Positions 50,638-58,815 of a DNA stretch of 64,000 bases are shown piece after piece. The stretch is from Amycolatopsis iheyensis. Lineage in GTDB: Bacteria; Actinomycetota; Actinomycetes; Mycobacteriales; Pseudonocardiaceae. Each line of letters opens with the position of its first letter. Position 1 is the stretch's first letter. The notes beneath the pieces are model-generated. The model was not told where the DNA came from and made no database searches. It was given only the letters and a program-made list of their open reading frames with translations. Made by a program: the position numbers and the translations under genes. The stretch spans positions 1-64,000 of the forward strand of contig NZ_JAMXQV010000039.1 of assembly GCF_024703995.1 (NCBI RefSeq), given 5' to 3'.

Positions 50638-51315
50638 GTGAACATCGTGGAGACCTACACGGGGCACGTCGACCCCGGCGGCGACGCCGCCCGGCGGACC
50701 CTGGACGCGCTGACCATCACCAAGCTGTCCGTCGGCCCGATGGACAACAACACGTACCTCCTGGTGTGCCGGGCATCGCAGGAAGCCCTGCTGATCGACG
50801 CGGCGAACGACCCGGAGCGCATCTCGGACCTGATCGGCCACGGCCCCGACCGGCCTTCCTTGAAGACCGTTGTCACGACTCACCAGCACCAGGACCACTG
50901 GCAGGCGCTGGGCGCGGTGGCGGGGGCGAACGGCGCCAACACGGCGGCCCACCCGTTGGATGCCTCGCCGTTGCCGGTGCCGCCGGACTTCCTGGTCGAG
51001 CACGGGGACACGCTGTCGGTGGGGCAGGTCACTCTTTCGGTGATCCACCTCCGGGGGCACACGCCGGGGTCGATCGCGCTGCTGTACCGCGATCCGTCGG
51101 GCCACCCGCACCTGTTCACCGGGGATTCGCTGTTCCCTGGCGGGGTGGGGCGGACCACGTCGCCGGAGGACTTCTCGTCGTTGGTGGATGACGTTTCGGC
51201 GCGGATCTTCGACGAGCTGCCGGATGAGACCTGGTTCTATCCGGGGCACGGGGATGATTCGACGTTGGGGGTCGAGCGGCCGAAGCTGAAGGAGTGGCGC
51301 GAGCGCGGCTGGTGA
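50638..51315 (+). CDS. MBL-fold metallo-hydrolase
   Basis: 225 residues from GTG 50638 (VNIVETYTG); the GTG at 50629 is also possible. Metallo-beta-lactamase fold: THQHQDHWQAL (metal motif HxHxDH), HTPGSIALLYRDP, FTGDSLFPGGVGRT and the final FYPGHGDDSTLG. It resembles glyoxalase II-like hydrolases. It is divergent from the acyltransferase gene and close to uvrA, as in mycobacteria (Rv1637c). Confidence 0.9.
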   Translation: MNIVETYTGHVDPGGDAARRTLDALTITKLSVGPMDNNTYLLVCRASQEALLIDAANDPERISDLIGHGPDRPSLKTVVTTHQHQDHWQALGAVAGANGANTAAHPLDASPLPVPPDFLVEHGDTLSVGQVTLSVIHLRGHTPGSIALLYRDPSGHPHLFTGDSLFPGGVGRTTSPEDFSSLVDDVSARIFDELPDETWFYPGHGDDSTLGVERPKLKEWRERGW

Positions 51316-51350
51316 TTCCGGCGTCCTGCGACATTCGAGTGAGTTGTCGC

Positions 51351-51401
51351 TGACTTTCCCCGCGTGACGGCAGCCCGCAATACGTTGGCTACCGAAAGTC
51401 A
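51351..51401. promoter_or_regulatory. inverted repeat upstream of the helicase gene
   Basis: TGACTTTC (51351-51358) and GAAAGTCA (51394-51401) are perfect inverted copies separated by 35 nt, 16-66 nt upstream of the helicase start. Possible regulator site; nothing binds it by inspection. Confidence 0.35.
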
Positions 51402-51416
51402 CGCCGGGGAGGGTCA

Positions 51417-53696
51417 GTGAACTTCAGCAACCATGCTCGGCGGGTGCGTCAGCAGACCGCTTCCGCACTGGTGAAGGACTACTTTCCCGAGCTCGACCCG
51501 GACCGGCGCCGGGTGCTCGGCGGGTTGCTCGCCGAGACCACCACCGCCCGGCACCTCTTCGTGCGCGCCGACCTGGCCGCGGACCGACCGCAGGCCGACG
51601 TCTTCCTGATCGGCGCCGAAGGCGTCTTCGCGATCACCATCGCCGCCGAACCGCCGCGGCCGCCCTCCCTGCACCAGCTCGTCCGGCACGCCGAGGAACG
51701 GTGCGCGGGCATCCGGGACCACCGCGGCCGGGTGCTGCCGAGCAGCGCCGTCCACTTCGTGCTGCTGGCGCCGGGCCCGGCGCCCCGGGCCGCGCGGGCA
51801 GCCGGTCCCTTCAGGGTGATCGCTGAACCGCAGCTGTCGCGGTTGTTCGAACGCGGTTCGCCGCACCTCGACCGCCGTCAGGTCGAAGCGGTCGGCGAGC
51901 AGGCCGGCAAGCTCCTGGCCGGTTACCTTCCCCTGCGGGTCCAGGCCCCCGGACGCGACCGGGCGGCGGACGCCTTGCTGGACCCGGACACCTTGGTGGC
52001 CGGCGAAGTCGCCGCGGCCCAGCTACGGCCCTTCGACACGTGGCTGACCTTCCTGCACCCGCACCAGCGGGCGATCGTCAACCGGGACTACAGCGGCCCC
52101 GCCCGGATCAGCGGACCGGCCGGCACCGGCAAGACCGTGGTCGCGCTCCATCGGCTCCGCCGCCTCGCTCGCCGGAGCACCGGTCCGTTGCTGTTCACCA
52201 CCTTCGTGCGCACCCTGCCGGCAGTCCACGAAGCCGCTTTCCGCCGCCTCGCGCCGGAATTGGCCGAGCGGGCCGAATTCCTCCACCTGCATGCGTGGAT
52301 CCGCCGGTTCCTCGCCGACCGCGGAAGGGGAGTCGACGTCGACGCGCGTGGCGTGCGAACGGCTTTCAGCCGGGCGTGGGGCCGCCACCGCGCCGTGCTG
52401 GAACCGATCGAACGGCACGACGAATACTGGCGAACCGAAATCGACCGGGTCATCAGAGGCCGCGGATTCACCTCGCTGGCGGAGTACAGCGTCCCGCGCC
52501 GGCGCGGGCGGACCGTACGGCTGAGCGCCGAGCAGAAAGCGGCGGTGTGGCGGCTCTACGAGACCTACCGGGAAATGCTCGCCGAGCGCGGCCTCCACGA
52601 CTACAACGACCTGATCGACCTGGCCTTGGCCGAACTACGCCGTCAGCCGCTCGAAGACCGCTACGCCGCCGTGGTGGTCGACGAGGTGCAGGACATCACC
52701 CTCAACGGGCTCCGGCTGATCAGGGAGCTGGCCGGGACCGGCCCCAACCAGCTGCTCCTGGTCGGCGACGGCCAGCAGCAGGTCTACCCGGGCGGTTGGC
52801 GGCTCTCGGACGCCGGGATCCCCATTCAGGGCCGCGGTGAGGTGCTGCGGGTCAACTACCGGAACCGAGCCGAGGTGCTCACCTTCGCCCAGCGTTTCGA
52901 CGCGAAGAACGAGGTGGACGATCTCGACGGCGAAGCCGGCATCGCGTTGCACGACGCCGAAGGGGCGAGCACCGGCGGCACGACCGCGGCTTGGCGCGGC
53001 TCGGAAGCCGAACTCGCGGAAGAGCTGCCGCGGCGCGTCGCCGGGCTTCCGGCTCCCCTCGGGCAGACGGCGCTGATCCTGTTCCACCGCGGCGATCTCA
53101 CGCGCTGCCGGCGGATCCTGCGCACGGCCGGCATTCCGTGCCTGTCTCTCGACGACTACTCCGGTGAGCCCGGCGACTGCCTCAAAGTCGGCACCGTGCA
53201 CCGGGCGAAGGGGCTCGACTTCCAAGCCGTGCTGGTCGTCGAGTTTCCCGGCAAGCCCACCGAAAACGGTGTCGCGGCCGAGGAGGCGCCGGAGCTTCGC
53301 GACCGCCAGCGGCTCGTCGCGGCCACCCGGGCCCGCGACTACCTGTGGTGGGGTGTCGTCGAGCCGGCCGGCGAACAGGTGCCGGACCGAGCACCGACGC
53401 CGCCTGCCGCGGACGACAGCGAATGCGTGCACCAGATGCCGATCGCCTGGTGCGCGCACTGCCGCAAGCCTCCGGCCGACGTCCTGCCGCACGGCTACCG
53501 GACGAAGGGCGGGAACGCCTACCACAACGATCCGGACTGCACCTGGCTGGACAAGGGGCAACGCAGCTCGGCCCATCGAGGACAGACCGTGCACCCGAAG
53601 GAGCGGATCGCGTGGGGAGCGGTCACGCCCGGTGAGCTGGAACCCTGCGAGGCGTGCTGCACCGAAGCCTGGCTGCGTCGGCACGGCCACCGGTGA
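51417..53696 (+). CDS. NERD-like/UvrD-family helicase with C-terminal Cys/His cluster
   Basis: 759 residues from GTG 51417 (GGGGAGGG just upstream). Residues about 35-100 look like a NERD nuclease-related domain (DVFLIGAEGVFAITI), but the usual catalytic E-x-K after the strand is not seen, so it may be inactive. The UvrD/Rep-type SF1 helicase core follows: Walker A ISGPAGTGKT with Lys239, DEVQD with Asp422-Glu423, QQQVYPGGW, GTVHRAKGLDFQAVLVVEFP and a final ATRARDYLWWG. The last 90 residues have a metal-like set: CVHQMPIAWCAHCRKP, then DPDCTW and CEACC. NERD-helicase fusions are known in defence and repair settings. Solitary gene, no partner recognised. Confidence 0.88.
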   Translation: MNFSNHARRVRQQTASALVKDYFPELDPDRRRVLGGLLAETTTARHLFVRADLAADRPQADVFLIGAEGVFAITIAAEPPRPPSLHQLVRHAEERCAGIRDHRGRVLPSSAVHFVLLAPGPAPRAARAAGPFRVIAEPQLSRLFERGSPHLDRRQVEAVGEQAGKLLAGYLPLRVQAPGRDRAADALLDPDTLVAGEVAAAQLRPFDTWLTFLHPHQRAIVNRDYSGPARISGPAGTGKTVVALHRLRRLARRSTGPLLFTTFVRTLPAVHEAAFRRLAPELAERAEFLHLHAWIRRFLADRGRGVDVDARGVRTAFSRAWGRHRAVLEPIERHDEYWRTEIDRVIRGRGFTSLAEYSVPRRRGRTVRLSAEQKAAVWRLYETYREMLAERGLHDYNDLIDLALAELRRQPLEDRYAAVVVDEVQDITLNGLRLIRELAGTGPNQLLLVGDGQQQVYPGGWRLSDAGIPIQGRGEVLRVNYRNRAEVLTFAQRFDAKNEVDDLDGEAGIALHDAEGASTGGTTAAWRGSEAELAEELPRRVAGLPAPLGQTALILFHRGDLTRCRRILRTAGIPCLSLDDYSGEPGDCLKVGTVHRAKGLDFQAVLVVEFPGKPTENGVAAEEAPELRDRQRLVAATRARDYLWWGVVEPAGEQVPDRAPTPPAADDSECVHQMPIAWCAHCRKPPADVLPHGYRTKGGNAYHNDPDCTWLDKGQRSSAHRGQTVHPKERIAWGAVTPGELEPCEACCTEAWLRRHGHR

Positions 53697-53814
53697 CCCG
53701 GCCACGTTCGGAGCACCGGGGTAACGATACGGGACACCCAGGCAACTTCCCGGACGAACCGGACGTCCCCAGCGAACCCAGCGCTGGGACTTCCATCCGT
53801 TCAGGAGGCCCACC

Positions 53815-54303
53815 ATGTCCAGACCCGTCCGACGCGCACTCGTCGCCGTCCTCATCACCGGAGCCGGCACTCTCACCGCCGCAGCCCAAGCCCAAGCCCA
53901 AGCCGCGCCCACCATCCCGGCCATGACCGCCATCCGGACCGGGAACAACACCACCTTCGACCGGATCGTGCTCGATCTGACCGCCGGGCCCGCGCCCGCC
54001 GTCAGCTACCAGCTCACCGATGAACTCACCGCCGATCCGAGCGGTGAGGTCGTCTGGCTCACCGGGCAGTTCTTCGTCAACGTCACCGCGACCCCGGCGG
54101 CGGCGCACGACGTCAACGGCACGCCCACCTACACCGGGCCGTCGAAGTTCCGGACGCGGAACCTCGGGAACGTCATGGCCGTCGCCGTCACCGGGGACTT
54201 CGAAGCCCACCTGAGCGTCGGGCTCGGGGTGCGGTCGCGGACCGCCGTGAACGTCTTCACGCTCACCGCACCGAACCGGGTCGTCATCGACGTGGCGCAC
54301 TAA
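53815..54303 (+). CDS. secreted AMIN-like domain protein
   Basis: 162 residues with a signal peptide (MSRPVRRALVAVLITGAGTL, cleavage near AQAQAAPT). AGGAGG is 5-6 nt upstream of ATG 53815. The core (FDRIVLDLTAG, then PTYTGPSKFRTRNLGNVMAV, VNVFTLTAPNRVVIDVAH) fits the AMIN-like family, whose relatives attach cell-wall amidases; here no catalytic domain follows. Convergent with the DUF1684 gene: the two stop codons overlap by 3 nt. Confidence 0.82.
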   Translation: MSRPVRRALVAVLITGAGTLTAAAQAQAQAAPTIPAMTAIRTGNNTTFDRIVLDLTAGPAPAVSYQLTDELTADPSGEVVWLTGQFFVNVTATPAAAHDVNGTPTYTGPSKFRTRNLGNVMAVAVTGDFEAHLSVGLGVRSRTAVNVFTLTAPNRVVIDVAH

Positions 54304-55085
54304 CCGCGTTCGTGCGGGGTCTTCTCCCCCGCCGCCACCGGGAACGGCAGGTGGTTGCCCGCCGGCGGGAGCGGGCACGTCGCGAAGTCGGTGAACGCGC
54401 ACGGCAGGTTCAGCGCCCGGTTGAAGTCCAGCGTCACCGTCCCGTCCGGGGCCGGCGGACCCACCGGCAGCGAGCGGTTCGCCGCGTACGTCGTGACGCC
54501 GCTCGTCTCGTCCGTGAACAGGATGTTGAACCCGCCGCTCTCCTTGCCGTTGAACGCGGTCAGCGTGTGCGCCACCCCGTCGCGGGTGAAGTGGATCAGG
54601 CCTGGCGCCGTGTAGACGTGGCTCAGGCCCTCCACCACCGCGCCCACCGTGGTCGGCCGGGGCGTGTCGAACGGCTCGAACCGGCCGGTCAGCACCCAGT
54701 CCGGCGACGGCTCGTACGCCGGGACGCCGTGGAACGCGCGCAGCACCTCGGCCTTCGGGTCGTGGACGCGGATCAGGTACCCCGAACGGCGGGCCACCTC
54801 GATCTCGACGTCGCCGGCCAGCACCCGGGTGCCCGCGCCGCTGTTGACCAGCTCGAACCGCCGGACCTCGGTGAGCGGGGCGCCGTCGTGCTCGAGGGAC
54901 GCGCCGGCCGGGTCGACGTACGCCGCGGTCTCGTCCTGCCACCAGCGGCCCGGGATGCCGGGGTACTCGCGCGGCTGCTCGCCCAGCCAGTCCAGCGACA
55001 CCAGCGCCAGCCAGCCGTGCGGCGCGGCGAGGTCCGTCTCGCGCCGGGTCTTCCAGTCCTGCCAGTCCTGGGTGAACGTGCTCAT
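54300..55085 (-). CDS. DUF1684 domain protein
   Basis: 261 residues from ATG 55083-55085. DUF1684 signature: FTQDWQDWKTRRETDLAAPHGWLAL (start), GRFEPFDTPRPTTV, the C-terminal LDFNRALNLPCAFTDFATCPLPPAGNHLPFPV (abbreviated) and GEKTP end. Function unknown; widespread in actinobacteria. Closely follows the 204-residue gene (20 nt), so co-transcribed with it. Confidence 0.88.
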   Translation of the reverse strand: MSTFTQDWQDWKTRRETDLAAPHGWLALVSLDWLGEQPREYPGIPGRWWQDETAAYVDPAGASLEHDGAPLTEVRRFELVNSGAGTRVLAGDVEIEVARRSGYLIRVHDPKAEVLRAFHGVPAYEPSPDWVLTGRFEPFDTPRPTTVGAVVEGLSHVYTAPGLIHFTRDGVAHTLTAFNGKESGGFNILFTDETSGVTTYAANRSLPVGPPAPDGTVTLDFNRALNLPCAFTDFATCPLPPAGNHLPFPVAAGEKTPHERG

Positions 55086-55105
55086 CGCGAGGCCCTTCCC
55101 GTCGG

Positions 55106-55720
55106 CTACGACGGTGCCAACCCGTCGCCCGCGCCGGTATTCCGCGTCCCAGTATCCGGGCGCGTCCGCAACCACGCGATCTCGCGCTCGCCGCCGGCCG
55201 GGACGACGACCCGCCGGAACTCCGCCGGGTCCAGCTCACCGGCGATCGCGGTGAAACAGCGGTCGGACAGGATCAGCAGCTGGTCGTGTTCCGGCGCGGC
55301 GGCCATCGCCGCCTTCAGCTCCGCCGCTTCGCACAACCAGACCGCCAGCGCGATCGCCGCCCCGCCGAAGTGCGGCGGCCGCAGCACGACGTCGCCGTGG
55401 TCGACGGCCAGCCGCAGCCGCAGCCTGCCGAACTCGTTGAGGTGGCGGTTGCGACGCCGCAGCGCGCCGTCCACCAGGCCGGCGAGCCCGAGCACGACCC
55501 ATGCCGTCGGCACCGTCGGCGGGATGACCAGCGTCGTGTTGTCCCCTTCCGGCCGCCGGTACCAGGTGGGGTTCCGGTAGGGCACTGGGACCTGGTCGAA
55601 CACCTCGTCCAGCACGCCGTCGAGGGTCGTGCCGAGGTGGACCGCGCGGGCGGTCCGGCCCCGGCTCGGGGCGACGATCCCGATCCGGACGACGGTCGCG
55701 GCCACCGGGACGGTGCGCAT
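55106..55720 (-). CDS. uncharacterised protein with degenerate nucleotidyl-cyclase-like region
   Basis: 204 residues. Residues about 95-170 (LRLRLAVDHGDVVLRPPHFGG, then IALAVWLCEAAELKAAM, LLILSDRCF) resemble the C-terminal half of class III nucleotidyl cyclase domains, where VDHGDV takes the place of the usual IHxGEV. The metal-binding aspartates typical of active cyclases are not seen, so an inactive or ligand-binding version is likely. Related regions occur in actinobacterial multi-domain signalling proteins. It starts 7 nt after the stop of the next upstream gene; TGAGGAGG lies before its ATG. Similarity is from recall only. Confidence 0.7.
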   Translation of the reverse strand: MRTVPVAATVVRIGIVAPSRGRTARAVHLGTTLDGVLDEVFDQVPVPYRNPTWYRRPEGDNTTLVIPPTVPTAWVVLGLAGLVDGALRRRNRHLNEFGRLRLRLAVDHGDVVLRPPHFGGAAIALAVWLCEAAELKAAMAAAPEHDQLLILSDRCFTAIAGELDPAEFRRVVVPAGGEREIAWLRTRPDTGTRNTGAGDGLAPS

Positions 55721-55727
55721 GGCCTCC

Positions 55728-56693
55728 TCAGTCCTCCCGGGGGTCGAACGACCACTGCAGGCCGTAGCCGAGGCCCTGGTGCAGCTCGTGGAACTCGAGC
55801 CCGACCTCGCCGACCCGGTTGACGGTCAGCGCGTCGCCCGAGTCGACGCCGTCGTCGATCACCCGGCCCGGCACGCCGTTGAGCCGCCACACGCGCGAGG
55901 GCGGGGCGGCGCGGTCGAACCGGACGCGCACCGAGAACTCCTCGCAGCGCCGCAACGGGGTCAGGACGTAGTAGGGCCGCAACGCCGTGCGCCGCGGCGC
56001 GAAGCGGATGCCGTACTCGTGCCGCTGGCCCAGCCGCAGCGGGCTCGGCAGCCGCATGACGAACTGCGCGTGACTCGCCGACACCTGCCGCGCTTCCACG
56101 ATCTCACCGCCGAACAGCACGTCCGCGGTGATGTCGGGCACCGGGTCACGGCCCGGCTCGGCCGGCGCGCTGAACGAGAGCACCAGTTCGTCGAGCTCGT
56201 CGACCTCCGCGACGATCCGGCGTTCCTCCTGCAGGTCCGCGGGTTCGCGGTCGAGCCGGAGCATCGCCTTCATCGACTCGACGTACCAGCCGGTCAGCGG
56301 GTGCGGGTCGCGCTCGCGCGCGGGTGTGCCGAGCAGCTCGTCGAGCCGCCGGAAGGCGAGGTCGATCCGCCGGCGCGCGGTGCGCGGGTCGCGGTCCAGG
56401 ACGCTGGCCAGCCACGAGATCCGGCGGTCGAGGAACTCCCCGGCGGCCTCCTCGTGCAGGCCCAGCGCGGCCAGCGCGGCGAGCCGCAGGTCGGGTGGCA
56501 GCCGCCCGCAGAGCTCGGTGAGCCGCAGCACGAGTTTCTGGCGCGCGGCGGCGGGCTGGTCGGCGTCGGCGATCTCGCAGGCGGCACGCAGGCAGGGCCC
56601 GATCCGCTGGTGCAGGTCGGCCGCGTCGAGCCCGCGGCCGCGGCGCAGCTCGTTCAGTTCACGCACGAACGGGAAGGAGTTCTCGGGCCGCAT
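55728..56693 (-). CDS. uncharacterised two-domain protein
   Basis: 321 residues; family known to me only as an uncharacterised actinobacterial one. N-terminal half is helical: FVRELNELRRGRGLDAADL, LRLTELCGRLPPDLRLAALAALGLHE, LDRRISWLASVLDRDPRTARRRIDLAFRRL (abbreviated; the last is helix-turn-helix-like). C-terminal half is beta-rich and ends LGYGLQWSF. No signal peptide, no enzyme motif. The pair with the cyclase-like gene is read as one unit; TTTTCCGG... upstream on the minus strand includes GATAAT (56735-56740) about 42 nt before the start, a good -10 box. Confidence 0.72.
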   Translation of the reverse strand: MRPENSFPFVRELNELRRGRGLDAADLHQRIGPCLRAACEIADADQPAAARQKLVLRLTELCGRLPPDLRLAALAALGLHEEAAGEFLDRRISWLASVLDRDPRTARRRIDLAFRRLDELLGTPARERDPHPLTGWYVESMKAMLRLDREPADLQEERRIVAEVDELDELVLSFSAPAEPGRDPVPDITADVLFGGEIVEARQVSASHAQFVMRLPSPLRLGQRHEYGIRFAPRRTALRPYYVLTPLRRCEEFSVRVRFDRAAPPSRVWRLNGVPGRVIDDGVDSGDALTVNRVGEVGLEFHELHQGLGYGLQWSFDPRED

Positions 56694-56734
56694 CCCACCC
56701 CTCTTCCGGTTCCGCGGCGGAAATAACCACCCAC

Positions 56735-56740
56735 ATTATC
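56735..56740 (-). promoter_or_regulatory. probable -10 box of the 321-residue gene
   Basis: GATAAT on the minus strand, preceded by TTG-type context, lies about 42 nt upstream of the ATG at 56693. No clear -35 box was found, so the promoter is tentative. Confidence 0.35.
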
Positions 56741-56838
56741 AACGGCGGGTTCGGCGGCGGTAGGACAGATTCGGGACAGTTCCCGGAACACCCGGCCGAC
56801 CGGCCCCCCACGAGCCGGCCGGCCGGGCGCACCGCGGG

Positions 56839-56883
56839 TCAGTTCGTCCCGAAGATCAGCGCCCAGATCGCGTGGCTTTCCAT
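56839..56883 (-). CDS. 14-residue small ORF with perfect Shine-Dalgarno
   Basis: ATG at 56881-56883 encodes MESHAIWALIFGTN and ends at TGA 56839-56841. AGGAGGT, a perfect Shine-Dalgarno, ends 7 nt before the ATG, which is stronger than for most genes in this window. The peptide is hydrophobic at its end and has a single tryptophan. It lies in the 402-nt gap between the Crp gene and the 321-residue gene, on the same strand as the latter, 146 nt upstream. It could be a leader peptide, a signal peptide or a very small precursor. No family recognised; expression is inferred only from the ribosome-binding site. Confidence 0.5.
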   Translation of the reverse strand: MESHAIWALIFGTN

Positions 56884-57011
56884 CTCGCACACCTCCTCAT
56901 CGCTGTACCCGGCGGCGAGGCGGGAGCCGGTGCGACGCGGGCGCGGCGAATTCGCCGGCGTCCACATCCCGCGGCACGGTTTCCCGGCAAAGCACTTACC
57001 CGCCCTCGCCC

Positions 57012-57047
57012 GAAAAAGGAAAACGGCCGGTCGGCATCGCGTTTTCC
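57012..57047 (-). terminator. intrinsic terminator of the crp-like gene
   Basis: On the minus strand GGAAAACG (57040-57047) pairs with CGTTTTCC (57018-57025), CCGGCC-type flanks support it, and TTTTTCG follows (57012-57017). It is the only hairpin noted here with a real U-tract. It begins 49 nt after the stop of the Crp gene. Confidence 0.7.
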
Positions 57048-57095
57048 GGCCGGTTCCAGAATCGCCGGATCGCGGGGTGACTCAGAGGCCCGCTG

Positions 57096-57803
57096 TCACG
57101 GGTGGTGTGTGCCGTTTGGCTCAGAACGGGCGAAGGCCCGCAGGACGCGCGGCTTGCGGATGAGGATCCGGCGGCGGCCGGTTTCGACGATGCCGCGTTC
57201 GCGCAGCACGCGCAGCGCCCTGGCGACGGTACGCCGGGCCGCGCCGATCTGCGCGGCGATGTCCTCCTGCGAGAAGGCGCCCTCGAGGACGACGCCGTCG
57301 GGCACGGTGCGGCCGTGCTCTTCGGCCAACCGGACCAGGTGCACCGCGACGCGGCGGCTGACGTCGAAGGCGGCGGAGTCGACCCTGGCCGATTCGGCGT
57401 TGCGGAGCCGGGCCGCGAGCGACTTGATCGTCGCGATGGCGATCTCCGGCCGGGCGTGCAGGACGTCGACGAACTGCGCGCCGGTCAGCTGGACGACGGT
57501 GCAGGGTTCGATCGCGCGGACCGACGCCGTGCGCGGCCGCCCGGTGACCGCCGCGAGGTCGCCGAGCACCTCGCCGGGACCGCGCAGGCCGAAGAGCACC
57601 TGGCGGCCGTCCTCGACTATCGTGGACACGCGCACCCAGCCGGTGACCAGCACGTGGACGTGGTCGGACGGGTCGCCTTCCATGAGCACGACGTCGTTCG
57701 CGCGGAACCGGCGCCGGGTGCCCCTGGCCAGCAGGTACTCGCGATCGGCGTCGGCGAGGTAGGTCAGGAGCGCCCCCTCGGCCGTGTCGTCGTGCCCGCT
57801 CAT
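57096..57803 (-). CDS. Crp/Fnr family transcriptional regulator
   Basis: 235 residues from ATG 57801-57803. Cyclic-nucleotide-binding domain (residues about 12-125) with GLRGPGEVLGDLAAVTGRPRTASV, the phosphate-binding cassette; the Arg in PRTASV is kept. C-terminal winged helix FSQEDIAAQIGAARRTVARALRVLRERGIV (abbreviated). Probably responds to cAMP or another cyclic nucleotide. Divergent from rnhA by 74 nt; downstream lies the 14-codon ORF and the cyclase-like pair, an intriguing but unproved link. Confidence 0.9.
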   Translation of the reverse strand: MSGHDDTAEGALLTYLADADREYLLARGTRRRFRANDVVLMEGDPSDHVHVLVTGWVRVSTIVEDGRQVLFGLRGPGEVLGDLAAVTGRPRTASVRAIEPCTVVQLTGAQFVDVLHARPEIAIATIKSLAARLRNAESARVDSAAFDVSRRVAVHLVRLAEEHGRTVPDGVVLEGAFSQEDIAAQIGAARRTVARALRVLRERGIVETGRRRILIRKPRVLRAFARSEPNGTHHP

Positions 57804-57877
57804 GGCTCCCCTCCGGATCACCACCGTAACCCGGCGTGGCGGCTCCCGGCGAGGGTCGCGGCCGGTAGGGTCGCCGC

Positions 57878-58339
57878 GTGGACGTGGAGATCTTCACCGA
57901 CGGGGCGTGCAGCGGGAACCCCGGACCGGGTGGCTGGGGCGCGGTGCTGCGCTACGGACGGCACGAGCGCGAGCTGTACGGCGGCGAAGCGACTCCGACG
58001 ACGAACAACCGGATGGAGCTGACCGCGCCGATCCGCGCGCTGGAGAGCCTGACGCGGCCGTCGCAGGTCCGCGTGTTCACCGACAGCACGTACGTCCGCA
58101 ACGGGATCACGCAGTGGCTCCCCCGCTGGAAGAAGAACGGCTGGCAGACGGCGGCCCGCGAGCCGGTGAAGAACGCGGACCTGTGGCAACGCCTGGACGC
58201 GGCGGTCGGCGGCCACGAGGTCGAGTGGCTGTGGGTCAAGGGGCACGCGGGACATCCGGAGAACGAGCGGGCCGACCGGCTGGCCGTGCGTGGGGCGCAG
58301 GAAGCCCGGGAGAACGGGAAGCCGGTCAACGCGGGCTAG
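57878..58339 (+). CDS. rnhA: ribonuclease HI
   Basis: 153 residues from GTG 57878. Cleaves the RNA strand of RNA-DNA hybrids. All catalytic residues are in place: Asp in IFTDGACSGNPG (residue 8), Glu in NNRMELTA (near 48), Asp in VFTDSTYVRNGI (near 70), and the late Asp in NERADRLA (near 135). Length is that of E. coli RNase HI. Confidence 0.96.
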   Translation: MDVEIFTDGACSGNPGPGGWGAVLRYGRHERELYGGEATPTTNNRMELTAPIRALESLTRPSQVRVFTDSTYVRNGITQWLPRWKKNGWQTAAREPVKNADLWQRLDAAVGGHEVEWLWVKGHAGHPENERADRLAVRGAQEARENGKPVNAG

Positions 58340-58390
58340 TCCGAAAAGGACGGTCGGGCGGCGGGGCACCCGCCGTGGCACACTTTCCCG

Positions 58391-58771
58391 ATGCCTCCCG
58401 CCTCCTGCCCGTGCGGTCTCGCCGGGTCCTACGCCGAGTGCTGTGGCCGGTTCCACGGCGGCGCCCTCACCGCGCCGACCGCCGAACTGCTGATGCGGTC
58501 GCGGTTCTCCGCCTTCGCCGTCGGCGACACCGGCTACCTGCTGAAGACCTGGCACCCCGGCACCCGGCCCCGGCGCCTGGTCCTCGACCCCGGCCAGGAG
58601 TGGACGCGGCTGGAGATCCTCGGCCGCACGGGCGGTGGCCTGCTGCACACCGAAGGCACCGTCGAGTTCCGCGCGCACTACCGGCACCGCGGGCGCGACG
58701 GCTTCCTCGAAGAGAACAGCCGCTTCCGGCGTGCCGACGGCCACTGGGTCTACCTCGACGCGGAAGCGTAA
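58391..58771 (+). CDS. YchJ family protein (SEC-C motif)
   Basis: 126 residues. The N-terminal SEC-C metal motif is CPCGLAGSYAECCGRFHGG (residues 6-24), followed by the YchJ-type middle domain (TAELLMRSRFSAFAVGD, YLLKTWHPGTRP) and EENSRFRRADGHWVYLDA. Function unknown; 51 nt downstream of rnhA and possibly co-transcribed. Confidence 0.9.
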   Translation: MPPASCPCGLAGSYAECCGRFHGGALTAPTAELLMRSRFSAFAVGDTGYLLKTWHPGTRPRRLVLDPGQEWTRLEILGRTGGGLLHTEGTVEFRAHYRHRGRDGFLEENSRFRRADGHWVYLDAEA

Positions 58772-58815
58772 AACCCGGCCCGCGCACCCTCGCCCTCGTG
58801 CTAAACAGTGCGGCG

